NCBI GenBank assembly: GCA_038258215.1
Contig: JBBSQC010000004.1
Coordinates: 74,993 to 138,992, forward strand
Reading direction: 5' to 3'
Origin: Fodinibacter sp038258215
GTDB taxonomy: Bacteria > Actinomycetota > Actinomycetes > Actinomycetales > Dermatophilaceae
Length of the DNA: 64,000 nucleotides
The position numbers were made by a program, and so were the translations under genes. The notes beneath the pieces are model-generated. The model was not told where the DNA came from. It did not search any database and saw only the letters and a list, made by a program, of their open reading frames with translations. This document shows, piece by piece, positions 24,852 through 32,006 of the stretch. Each line of letters begins with the position of its first letter. Positions within the stretch are counted from its first letter, which is position 1.

Positions 24852-25112
24852 GTGACGGACGAGGGGTATGCCGTGGAGCCGGTCGCGCGGGTCGGAGCGG
24901 CCGGGCAGTGGTGCGGCCAGTGCGGTGAGGGGCTGGGCTCGGAGGAGTCCGACCCCGCGATCGACCACACGGGGTGTGCGCGTCGTGCAGCCCTGGAGCC
25001 GCCGCGGTGGTGCGTGCACTGCCGCCGCCGGATGGTCGTGCAGGTGACGCCCGGCGCGTGGGCCGCGACGTGCAGCCGGCACGGCAGCGTGGAGCAGTCC
25101 ACCTGGCGCTGA
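24852..25112 (+). CDS. bsaP: Biotin synthase auxiliary protein BsaP
   Basis: 86-residue cysteine-rich protein just after bioB. Two zinc- or cluster-type motifs are visible, QWCGQCGEGLG and RWCVHCRRRMVVQVTP, followed by AATCSRHGS. The block RRMVVQVTPGAW and the final CSRHG match the small protein that follows bioB in mycobacteria (BsaP, Rv1590-like) and supports multiple turnovers of BioB by maintaining its auxiliary cluster. The start is GTG at 24852; an upstream ATG at 24840 is out of frame and stops at once. Confidence 0.85.
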   Translation: MTDEGYAVEPVARVGAAGQWCGQCGEGLGSEESDPAIDHTGCARRAALEPPRWCVHCRRRMVVQVTPGAWAATCSRHGSVEQSTWR

Positions 25113-25139
25113 GCCCACGACTCGGGAATGTTTCCGAGA

Positions 25140-25157
25140 TAGTTGCCTGTTCAACCA
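25140..25157. promoter_or_regulatory. MarR-like inverted repeat before FMN reductase
   Basis: TAGTTGCCTGTTCAACCA contains GTTG-N6-CAAC with partly matching flanks, ending three bases before the ATG at 25161. The spacing and TTG/CAA half-sites resemble MarR-family operators. No such regulator is encoded nearby. Confidence 0.35.
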
Positions 25158-25160
25158 CTC

Positions 25161-25721
25161 ATGACCTTCAACGTCCTCGTCCTGGTCGGCAGCCTGCGCG
25201 CCGGCTCCACCAACCGCATGCTCGCCGACGCCGCCATCGCGCACCTCCCCCAGGGCGTCACCGGCACCGTGTTCGAGCGCCTCGCCGACCTCCCGCACTA
25301 CTCCGAGGACCTCGACCACGACGACGCCCTCCACGAGGTGGCCCGTGACCTCCGCGAGGCGGTCGCGGACAGCGACGCCGTGCTGCTCGTCACCCCCGAG
25401 TACAACGGCTCGCTGCCGAGCGCGGTCAAGAACGCCGTCGACTGGGTGTCGCGCCCCCGCGGCACCGCGGCCATCGCCGGGAAGCCCGCGGCCGTCATCG
25501 CCGCGAGCGGTTCCCCCAAGGGTGCCCAGTGGGCCCGTGAGGACGGCGTCAAGGTGCTCACGGTCGCCGGGGCCGACGTCATCGAGGACACCGTCGGGGT
25601 CGGCTCCTCGTTCCAGGCCTTCGTCGACGGCCGCCTCGCCGACGACGAGCTCGACGTGGCGCTGCGCGACCTCGTCGGCCGCCTGGCCCGCGAGGTCGAG
25701 TCCGCCCGCGCCGCTGCCTGA
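25161..25721 (+). CDS. NADPH-dependent FMN reductase family protein
   Basis: 186 residues with a flavodoxin-like fold. The phosphate-binding LVGSLRAGSTNRMLAD is at the N-terminus, LVTPEYNGSLPSAVKNAVDW is the classic NAD(P)H:FMN/quinone reductase motif, and AASGSPKGAQWA follows. Such enzymes reduce flavins, quinones or azo compounds using NADPH. A palindrome overlaps the start region, so it is probably inducible. It sits between the bioB-bsaP and bioA units but has no known role in biotin synthesis. Confidence 0.9.
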   Translation: MTFNVLVLVGSLRAGSTNRMLADAAIAHLPQGVTGTVFERLADLPHYSEDLDHDDALHEVARDLREAVADSDAVLLVTPEYNGSLPSAVKNAVDWVSRPRGTAAIAGKPAAVIAASGSPKGAQWAREDGVKVLTVAGADVIEDTVGVGSSFQAFVDGRLADDELDVALRDLVGRLAREVESARAAA

Positions 25722-25740
25722 CCCCTCCCCTCCCCCTGCC

Positions 25741-25784
25741 TCGAGTGCGGAAGTGGTTGCCCTGGCGACCACTTCCGCACTCGA
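25741..25784. repeat. Hairpin repeat, copy 1 (17-bp perfect arms)
   Basis: Arms at 25741-25757 and 25768-25784 are perfectly complementary, with core GAGTGCGGAAGTGG and a ten-base loop TGCCCTGGCG. A second copy with one arm change and almost the same loop is at 33836-33889. It lies between the FMN reductase stop and the bioA promoter, so it may also terminate transcription. The shared loop argues for a repeated element rather than a chance terminator. Confidence 0.8.
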
Positions 25785-25798
25785 CGCGAGGGGCGAGA

Positions 25799-25804
25799 CA
25801 CAAT
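25799..25804 (+). promoter_or_regulatory. Candidate -10 for leaderless bioA transcript
   Basis: CACAAT, in the context GACACAAT, is six bases before the bioA ATG at 25811, matching the bioB arrangement. Confidence 0.4.
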
Positions 25805-25810
25805 GGCGCG

Positions 25811-27178
25811 ATGAGTGACTCGCCGCTCCCCGGTGCCGCCCTCGAGGCGCTGCTCGCCTTCGACCGCGAGCACGTGTGGCACCCCTACTCCTCCGCGCTC
25901 GCGCCCCAAGATCCCTACCTCGTCGAGTCGGCCCACGGCATCCGACTTCGGTTGCGGGACAGGGCTGGTGAGCATCTCGAGGTCATCGACGCGATGAGCT
26001 CGTGGTGGTGTGCAATCCACGGGTATGCCGTGCCCGAGCTCGACGCCGCCGCCACCGCTCAGCTGGGCGCGATGTCGCACGTCATGTTCGGCGGGTTGAC
26101 CCACGAGCCCGCCATCGGGTTGGCGCAGCGGCTCGTCGACATGGCGCCGGCCGGTCTCGAGCACGTCTTCCTCGCCGACTCGGGGTCGGTCTCGGTCGAG
26201 GTCGCCATGAAGATGGCGCTGCAGTGGCACCTCGCGGCGGGCCGGGCCAGGACCCGCTTCTTCACGGTGCGCGGCGGCTACCACGGGGACACCTTCTCGC
26301 CGATGTCGGTGACCGACCCGGTCGGGGGCATGCACGCGCTCTTCCGCGGCGTGCTGCCCGAGCACGTCTTCGCGCCGCGGCCTCCCAGCGGTCTGGATCG
26401 TGCACCCGACGACGCCGACCTGGTGCGCTGGGAAGCCGAGACCCGAGCCCTGTATGCCGCCCACGCCGACTCGGTCGCCGCCGTCATCGTCGAGCCCGTG
26501 CTCCAGGGGGCTGGGGGGATGCACATCTACGCCCCGCACGTGCTCGAGGTGCTGCATGACCTGGCGCGCGAGCACGGCTCACTGGTCATCCACGACGAGA
26601 TCGCGACCGGGTTCCACCGGACGGGCCCGCTGTGGGCCGGTGACCGCGTCGGCACACCACGTGAACCATCCGGGCGGTTGGTTCCGAGGTCGACCCCGGA
26701 CATCCTGTGTGTCGGCAAGGCCCTCACCGGTGGCTACCTCTCCCTCGCCGCCGTGCTCTGCACCCGCGAGGTCGCCGAGGGGGTGAGTGCCGGCGAGGCC
26801 GGGGGGCTGATGCACGGCCCGACCTTCATGGGCAACCCCCTGGCCTGCGCGATCGCGTCGGCGAACCTCGACCTCCTGGCCGCTCGCGACACACCGCTGG
26901 AGGTGGAGCGCATCGAGCGCGGGCTCCGCGCCGGGCTCGAGGAGGCCGCGGCATCCGACTGCGTCTCGGACGTGCGGGTGCTGGGAGCGGTCGGTGTCAT
27001 CCAGCTGCGGGAGCCGGTGCGGGTCGCCGAGGTCACCGCTGCGGCCCTCGAGCGCGGCGTGTGGGTGCGCCCGTTCCGGGATCTCGTCTACACGATGCCG
27101 CCCTACGTCACCTCGGACGAGGACCTCGCCACCATCACGAGCGCCCTGGTGGGCGCCGTGGAATCGGTGCACGGCTGA
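25811..27178 (+). CDS. bioA: Adenosylmethionine-8-amino-7-oxononanoate aminotransferase
   Basis: 455-residue class III aminotransferase making DAPA from KAPA in biotin synthesis. Motifs: HVWHPYSS at the N-terminus, SSWWCAIHGY, RGGYHGDTFSPMSV, VIHDEIATGFHRTG (PLP Asp), CVGKALTGGYLSL (PLP lysine) and HGPTFMGNPLAC. Before that lysine there is an extra stretch GTPREPSGRLVPRS, where enterobacterial BioA has only a few residues (ACEHAEIAPDILC). It is encoded by a palindromic, codon-atypical insert (26653-26691). Leaderless-type start at 25811. Confidence 0.95.
   Translation: MSDSPLPGAALEALLAFDREHVWHPYSSALAPQDPYLVESAHGIRLRLRDRAGEHLEVIDAMSSWWCAIHGYAVPELDAAATAQLGAMSHVMFGGLTHEPAIGLAQRLVDMAPAGLEHVFLADSGSVSVEVAMKMALQWHLAAGRARTRFFTVRGGYHGDTFSPMSVTDPVGGMHALFRGVLPEHVFAPRPPSGLDRAPDDADLVRWEAETRALYAAHADSVAAVIVEPVLQGAGGMHIYAPHVLEVLHDLAREHGSLVIHDEIATGFHRTGPLWAGDRVGTPREPSGRLVPRSTPDILCVGKALTGGYLSLAAVLCTREVAEGVSAGEAGGLMHGPTFMGNPLACAIASANLDLLAARDTPLEVERIERGLRAGLEEAAASDCVSDVRVLGAVGVIQLREPVRVAEVTAAALERGVWVRPFRDLVYTMPPYVTSDEDLATITSALVGAVESVHG
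26663..26684. repeat. Palindromic in-frame insertion inside bioA
   Basis: GAACCATCC and GGTTGGTTC (8 of 9 paired) enclose GGGC. The surrounding 39 bases encode about 13 residues absent from typical BioA and use codons uncommon in this genome (ACA, CCA, CGT, GAA, TTG, GTT, AGG). This suggests a small palindromic element captured in frame. Confidence 0.5.
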
Positions 27179-27293
27179 CCGCGGCGAAGCACCCGGCAGG
27201 ACGGCGGTGCACCTTCCTCTTGCGCGGCCCAGCTCGCACCCGGTAGAACTTGCTCACCACATCGGGGTGTCAGCAGCGGGGAACGGGGATTCG

Positions 27294-29438
27294 ATGCGAC
27301 GACGCGCGTCCACACGGCTCAGGGTCATGACGGTGCTCGCGGCCCTCGGCGGTCTCGCCGTCGCCACCGTGGGTTCACCCGCGGCAGTGGGGGCACAGCC
27401 CTCCACCGTCGCGGTGAGCGCTGACGCCAGGGCGGCCGGTCCCCCCTCAGCGGCGGCACTCGTAGCGCCCACCCGGGTGCGGCTCATCACCGGCGACCTG
27501 GTGGTCCTCCCGAGTGCCAGCCACCCGACCACCACGGTGGTGCCCGCACCAGGGAGCACGTCCTCCTTCGCGATCGCGCGCAGCGGCGCCCACGTCTACG
27601 TCGTCCCTTCGGCCGCCCGCACCGCGCTCGACCGCCTCGACCTCTCGCTCTTCGATGCCGGGGAGCTGGCCACACGCACCAGGCCCACCCGCGTCTCCAT
27701 CACCTATGCGACAACAGCGTCACCGAGGGCCGTCCCCGGCGTCGAGGTCACCTCGCGCTCGGGACGCGCCGGCACCGGTCTGGTGACGGCCGCGTCCTCG
27801 GCCGCCCTCGCCAAGGCCCTTCAGACCCGTTCGGCCGCAGAACTCTTCGCGGGCGTCTCGTCGGTCACCGCGGCATCCCCGACGGTGCGCCCGACCTTCG
27901 CCATGCACACCGTGAAGCTCAAGGTCATCGGCAAGGACGGCCGCCCGGGTGACGGCTTCGTCATCGTCGCCAACGTGGACGACATGCGGCGCGCGGTGAC
28001 CGCCTCCGACACGTGGCACGGGGCGGGACGCGTCAGCATTCCCACCGGGAACTACCAGGTGGCGGGCTTCGTCTTCGACGACGACGGGGTGAGCCTGCCC
28101 ATCCTTCCTGAGGTGGTGGTCAACGGCCCACGCACCGTGACCCTCGACGCCCGCACAGCCACGACCACCCCGGTCGTGCGCATCCCGCAGCCCACCGGCG
28201 AGATGTTCACCTCCGTGGACGTCACCCGGGTCGACGCCAAGGGCAACGGGTCGGTCGGCGTCGGGATCTTCTCGTTCGGTGGGGAACCCTCAAGCCTGAG
28301 CCCGGTTGATGCCGTCCGCCACGGCACCATCTCCTCCTCGCTGACCAGCATCGCCAGTGAGGACTCCCCCAACCCCGCCTACACCTACGCGCTCGCCTAC
28401 GAATATCCCGGTCTGGTACCTCGCGTCATGCGGGCCGCCCCCCGCGCGAGCGACCTCGAGCGGGTCTCGATGCGCTACCACGGCAGCACCAGGGTCAGTG
28501 GCCAGAAGGGCATGGTCGAGACCTCGGTCCTCCTCGACAGCGGGGGAATCGGCGTGGGCTTCCTGCGCAGCGTCCCCACCCGCATGACCGTCTGGGCCGG
28601 CGGCTCGGCGGGCGCGATCCTCCAGAACGCCTACACGGCCACCTACGACTGGGAGACCGACACCGGGAGTGAGTACCTCACGAGTTCCGGTGAGCAGGTC
28701 ACGCCCGGCTCCAGCCGATCGGAAGAGTGGAACCAACGCCCCTCGCGGCCCTCGTTCGTCACTCCGACAGCGTCCGACCCGTGGTGGTGCAGCGCGTGTG
28801 TACAGGACGGCACGCTCGCGCTCGCCATCCCCTCGTTCTCCGACAACGACCCCCGCCACTACGGCCTGGTAGACGACCCGACGCGGGTGGCTTGGTCGCT
28901 CTCCTCGGCCGGCCGGTCGATCGGCTCCGGGGACGGCCCGCTCTTCGACGTGTTCGACCTCCCGCGGGGCACGGCTCCTGTCGTCATCGACCACCGCGAG
29001 CACATGCGTCGGGCAGGCTTCGCCGACTCCACGACCAGCACGACGTGGACGATGCCGCGCACGGCCCTGGGCGCATCCCTCACGGGGTGGTCCTGCTACG
29101 ACGGCGTCGGTCCGTGCCGGGCCGCCGGCCTCCTCGAACCCCGGTACGACCTTCCCATCAGCGATGCCGGCACCATGAAGGCCGGCACGGCATCCGGTCG
29201 GCTGTTCCTGACGCCCTACCTCTCCGCGAGCACGGTCACCAGCCTCGCGGTCGACGTGCGCTACGGCTCCGGGCCCTGGCTGTCGGTGAGCACCGCGCCT
29301 ACCGGCCCGAACGTGTGGAAGCTGCGGATGCCGGTGTCCACCCGTGGCGGCAGCGCCACCCTCCGTCTGCGGGCGAGCGACTCCGCCGGCAGCGCCGTGA
29401 CCCAGACCATCGACGGCGCCTGGAGCGTCGCGCCGTGA
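27294..29438 (+). CDS. Large secreted protein resembling a subtilase without its catalytic domain
   Basis: 714 residues with an N-terminal signal peptide (RLRVMTVLAALGGLAVATVG). The segment RVRLITGDLVVL through HVYVVPSAARTALDRL to LSLFDAGEL resembles the region just before the S8 protease domain in large streptomycete-type subtilases. The later KLKVIGKDGRPGDGF region resembles their C-terminal beta domains. No Asp/His/Ser catalytic motifs (for example GTSMAAPH) are present. Two cysteine pairs (WWCSACVQD and WSCYDGVGPC) suggest an oxidised exterior. It is followed 26 bases later by a sedolisin gene. Confidence 0.75.
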   Translation: MRRRASTRLRVMTVLAALGGLAVATVGSPAAVGAQPSTVAVSADARAAGPPSAAALVAPTRVRLITGDLVVLPSASHPTTTVVPAPGSTSSFAIARSGAHVYVVPSAARTALDRLDLSLFDAGELATRTRPTRVSITYATTASPRAVPGVEVTSRSGRAGTGLVTAASSAALAKALQTRSAAELFAGVSSVTAASPTVRPTFAMHTVKLKVIGKDGRPGDGFVIVANVDDMRRAVTASDTWHGAGRVSIPTGNYQVAGFVFDDDGVSLPILPEVVVNGPRTVTLDARTATTTPVVRIPQPTGEMFTSVDVTRVDAKGNGSVGVGIFSFGGEPSSLSPVDAVRHGTISSSLTSIASEDSPNPAYTYALAYEYPGLVPRVMRAAPRASDLERVSMRYHGSTRVSGQKGMVETSVLLDSGGIGVGFLRSVPTRMTVWAGGSAGAILQNAYTATYDWETDTGSEYLTSSGEQVTPGSSRSEEWNQRPSRPSFVTPTASDPWWCSACVQDGTLALAIPSFSDNDPRHYGLVDDPTRVAWSLSSAGRSIGSGDGPLFDVFDLPRGTAPVVIDHREHMRRAGFADSTTSTTWTMPRTALGASLTGWSCYDGVGPCRAAGLLEPRYDLPISDAGTMKAGTASGRLFLTPYLSASTVTSLAVDVRYGSGPWLSVSTAPTGPNVWKLRMPVSTRGGSATLRLRASDSAGSAVTQTIDGAWSVAP

Positions 29439-29464
29439 GCCCGAACACCGAGGAGACCGATGTG

Positions 29465-30820
29465 ATGCCCAACGCTACCCTTCCCCCGATCGTCGGCGCC
29501 CGACGCCAGACCTCGAGGCGCCTGGCCCGCATCGCGGGTGTCGCCGCAGCGCTGGTCGCCCTGACCGGAACGGGTCTCGGCGCCGCGCCCTCGCTCGCCG
29601 CCGGAGGTGTTGGTGGCGGTGGCGGTGGCGGTGGCGGTGGCGAGGACCCCACCGTCTCGGCGCCCGCGATCGTCGAGAACGCCTGCGCCGCGGCCCGACC
29701 AGGACAGGCACGCTGCCTCACCCAGGGCCGGGTGGACTCCACCGCGCGCGCCGCGACCCACGTGGCCAACGTCGCGATGCGTCAGGCCACCGCGTCAGGT
29801 GACGCGCGCTCGCTGGCGGCCGCCAAGGTGCCGCCGGGGCTGGGGGCGACGAAGCTCCGGTCCGCCTACGCGATCCCCACGACCGGAAGCACCGCCACGG
29901 TCGCCGTCGTCATCGCGGGGGACGTGCCCACCGCCGAGAAGGACCTCGCCGTCTACCGCTCGACCTTCGGTCTCCCCCCGTGCACCACCGCGAACGCGTG
30001 CTTCCGCAAGGTGAACCAGCAGGGGAAGGCTCGGCCCCTGCCGTATGCCGACCCCGCATGGGCCCTGGAGGGCTCGATGGACCTGCAGCTGGTCTCCGCG
30101 GCCTGCCCGACCTGTCACATCCTGCTTGTCGAGGGTGACGACCCCTCGCTCGAGGCCCTCGGCGCTGCCACGGACACCGCCCGCCGGCTGGGGGCCAGCG
30201 TCGCGTCGCACAGCTACGGCGCCGACGAGTCGGCCTACGTCAAGCCCTTCGCCCGTGCCTACCGCGCGAGCGGCATGGTCAACGTGGCCTCTTCCGGCGA
30301 CTGGGGATTCACGACCGCCAGCTTCCCGGCGGTCGCCCCCGCCGTCGTCGCCGTGGGCGGAACGACGCTCCGCACGAAGGCCGGCACCACACGCGGCTGG
30401 ACGGAGAAGGTCTGGAGCGGCGCCGGGAGCGGCTGTTCGGCCTGGTTCGCGAAGCCGTCCTTCCAGAAGGACCGGCACTGCCAGATGCGCACCGTGTCGG
30501 ACATCTCGGCGGTGGCGGACCCCCAGACCGGGGTGGCGGTCTACGACAGCTGGGAGAACCCCTTCGGACAGGAACCCGGCTGGATCATCCTCGGCGGCAC
30601 GAGCGCGTCGGCTCCGCTCGTCGCGGGCATGATCGGCGCGGCCGGCGCCGGGAAGACCTACCGCACGGGGAAGGCCTACGGCCGCACCCAGTGGGTCAAC
30701 GACGTGGTCGGAGGGAGCAACGGCTTCTGCGGCGGTGACTACCTGTGCAAGGGCGTCGTCGGCTACGACGCCCCGAGCGGGGTGGGGACACCGAACGGGT
30801 TGCGGGTCTTCACCGGCTGA
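29465..30820 (+). CDS. Secreted sedolisin (S53 family) serine-carboxyl protease
   Basis: 451 residues. Arg-rich signal peptide, then a Gly-only linker, a pro-region and an S53 catalytic domain. ALEGSMDLQLVSA holds the Glu-x3-Asp pair, SSGDWGF the oxyanion Asp, and GGTSASAPLVAG the catalytic Ser, with the typical end GVGYDAPSGVGTPNGL. Seven to nine cysteines are present (PPCTTANACF, CPTCH), suggesting disulfides. ATG 29465 has GAGGAG eight bases upstream; GTG 29462 is adjacent. It is probably co-transcribed with the large secreted protein before it, which may be its binding partner or substrate (inference). Confidence 0.88.
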   Translation: MPNATLPPIVGARRQTSRRLARIAGVAAALVALTGTGLGAAPSLAAGGVGGGGGGGGGGEDPTVSAPAIVENACAAARPGQARCLTQGRVDSTARAATHVANVAMRQATASGDARSLAAAKVPPGLGATKLRSAYAIPTTGSTATVAVVIAGDVPTAEKDLAVYRSTFGLPPCTTANACFRKVNQQGKARPLPYADPAWALEGSMDLQLVSAACPTCHILLVEGDDPSLEALGAATDTARRLGASVASHSYGADESAYVKPFARAYRASGMVNVASSGDWGFTTASFPAVAPAVVAVGGTTLRTKAGTTRGWTEKVWSGAGSGCSAWFAKPSFQKDRHCQMRTVSDISAVADPQTGVAVYDSWENPFGQEPGWIILGGTSASAPLVAGMIGAAGAGKTYRTGKAYGRTQWVNDVVGGSNGFCGGDYLCKGVVGYDAPSGVGTPNGLRVFTG

Positions 30821-30823
30821 GCG

Positions 30824-30861
30824 CTCCGGGCCCGGCGCACCGGAAACCCGGTAGCCCGGAG
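30824..30861. terminator. Hairpin after the sedolisin gene
   Basis: CTCCGGGC (30824-30831) pairs perfectly with GCCCGGAG (30854-30861), with a smaller stem inside. It lies between the sedolisin stop and the convergent DoxX stop. Confidence 0.45.
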
Positions 30862-30880
30862 AGCTCCCGGCCGGCCTCGG

Positions 30881-31336
30881 TCAGGCGCGAGCGAGGAGCT
30901 TCTGGCGGCGGGTGTCTCCAGCGTGCAGCGCCCAAGCCATGAGCACCGGCTGGGCGAGCAACCGCGCGGCGCGCTTCTGGTCGGTGTCGAGCCCGAAACC
31001 GTCCTTGCGCTCGAGCCACTGCGCGATGTTTCCCGGAAGAACGGCGAGGAAGAACACCGCGCCGACGGTGCCCATCCGCGCTCTGGCCGGCTGCGTCCAG
31101 GTGAGGAGCGTCGCCGCGCCGAGCGCGATCTCTGCGTAGCCGGACCACACCACGACGTCGTCGGGGTCGAACGGCATCCACTCCGGCACCTGCGCCTGGA
31201 ACTCCTTGCGCATCGAGGTCAGGTGCGCGGTGCCGGCACCCACGAGCACAGCCCCGAGGGCCACCTTGCTCGCGGCACGTGCGAAGCGCCTCACCCGTCC
31301 GCGTCGCGCCACGGTCTGGTCGTCGTCGTGGTCCAT
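30881..31336 (-). CDS. DoxX-family membrane protein
   Basis: 151 residues with four membrane helices after a charged N-terminus rich in Asp and Arg. Segments VALGAVLVGAGTAHLTSMRK and VVVWSGYAEIALGAATLLTW fit DoxX-like quinone-related membrane proteins. ATG 31336. Its upstream region is occupied by a (TGAC)n tetranucleotide tract starting about 11 bases from the start codon, which could change expression by slippage. The gene upstream on the same strand ends inside that tract. Confidence 0.8.
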   Translation of the reverse strand: MDHDDDQTVARRGRVRRFARAASKVALGAVLVGAGTAHLTSMRKEFQAQVPEWMPFDPDDVVVWSGYAEIALGAATLLTWTQPARARMGTVGAVFFLAVLPGNIAQWLERKDGFGLDTDQKRAARLLAQPVLMAWALHAGDTRRQKLLARA

Positions 31337-31347
31337 GACCCCATCCT

Positions 31348-31374
31348 GTCAGTCAGTCAGTCAGTCAGTCAGTC
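31348..31374. repeat. Tetranucleotide microsatellite (GTCA)x6.75
   Basis: Six full GTCA units plus GTC, in the gap between the PPOX gene stop (31369, inside the repeat) and the DoxX start codon (31336). Read on the minus strand it is TGACTGAC..., which gives TGA stops in all three frames. Tracts of four-base units are prone to slippage. Here copy number would change the distance from upstream signals to the DoxX start. Confidence 0.9.
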
Positions 31375-31785
31375 GGTCTTGGCCTGGCCCCAGCCGTGCC
31401 AGTGGTCCACCCGCATCCAGCAGCTGACCCTCGGCCGGTCCCGGCTCGGGTAGGGGCGGCCCCGGTAGTGCTGGGACAACCGGTCGATGTCGGCGAGGGC
31501 GGTCTCGGGGTCGTCGTCCCACCGCACGACCGGCCCCCGCACGCTGACGTGGGTGTACCACTCGCCGTCCTTGAGCGCGGTGAGCGCGATCTCCGGCCTC
31601 TCCCGCATCCAGTCGAGGCGGGCGCGTCCGGCATCCATGTTGAGCAGCACGGTGCCGTCGTCCTCCAGGAGATACCAGGTCGCGACCGACATCGGCGCCC
31701 CGCTCGGCATGAGCACGGCGACGACGGCGGGGTTGGGCTGGGCGAACAGCCCGGCGACCTCGGCGGGCAGGGGTGCCTTGGGCAT
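31369..31785 (-). CDS. PPOX-class (pyridoxamine oxidase-like, probably F420) protein
   Basis: 138 residues with a split-barrel flavin/F420-binding fold: LFAQPNPAVVAVLMPSG, then SVATWYLLEDDGTVLLNMD, and ALTALKDGEWYTHVSVRG, matching short actinobacterial PPOX/F420H2-dependent enzymes. The substrate is unknown. ATG 31785 has AAGGAG seven bases upstream. The last codons and the TGA lie in the (TGAC)n tract, which would stop translation in any frame. The 221-base upstream gap holds only short direct repeats (ACCCCACCGGC and CTCGACATCCGG units, 31880-31935). Confidence 0.82.
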   Translation of the reverse strand: MPKAPLPAEVAGLFAQPNPAVVAVLMPSGAPMSVATWYLLEDDGTVLLNMDAGRARLDWMRERPEIALTALKDGEWYTHVSVRGPVVRWDDDPETALADIDRLSQHYRGRPYPSRDRPRVSCWMRVDHWHGWGQAKTD

Positions 31786-32006
31786 GAGGTGTCTCCTTCG
31801 GGTGGGCAACCGTGGTGATCCTCCATCCTCCATCCCCCACCGTCGCCCGCACCGACGTCTCACCTGGTGCGCCCCGCTCCCACCCCGCACCCCACCGGCA
31901 CCCCACCGGCTCGACATCCGGCTCGACATCCGGCTCGGACGAGTGAACAGGCGGAAACCCTCCATCCCGGGGGCGGTTCCGGGGCCGACGTGAAAGGATC
32001 GGTGAC

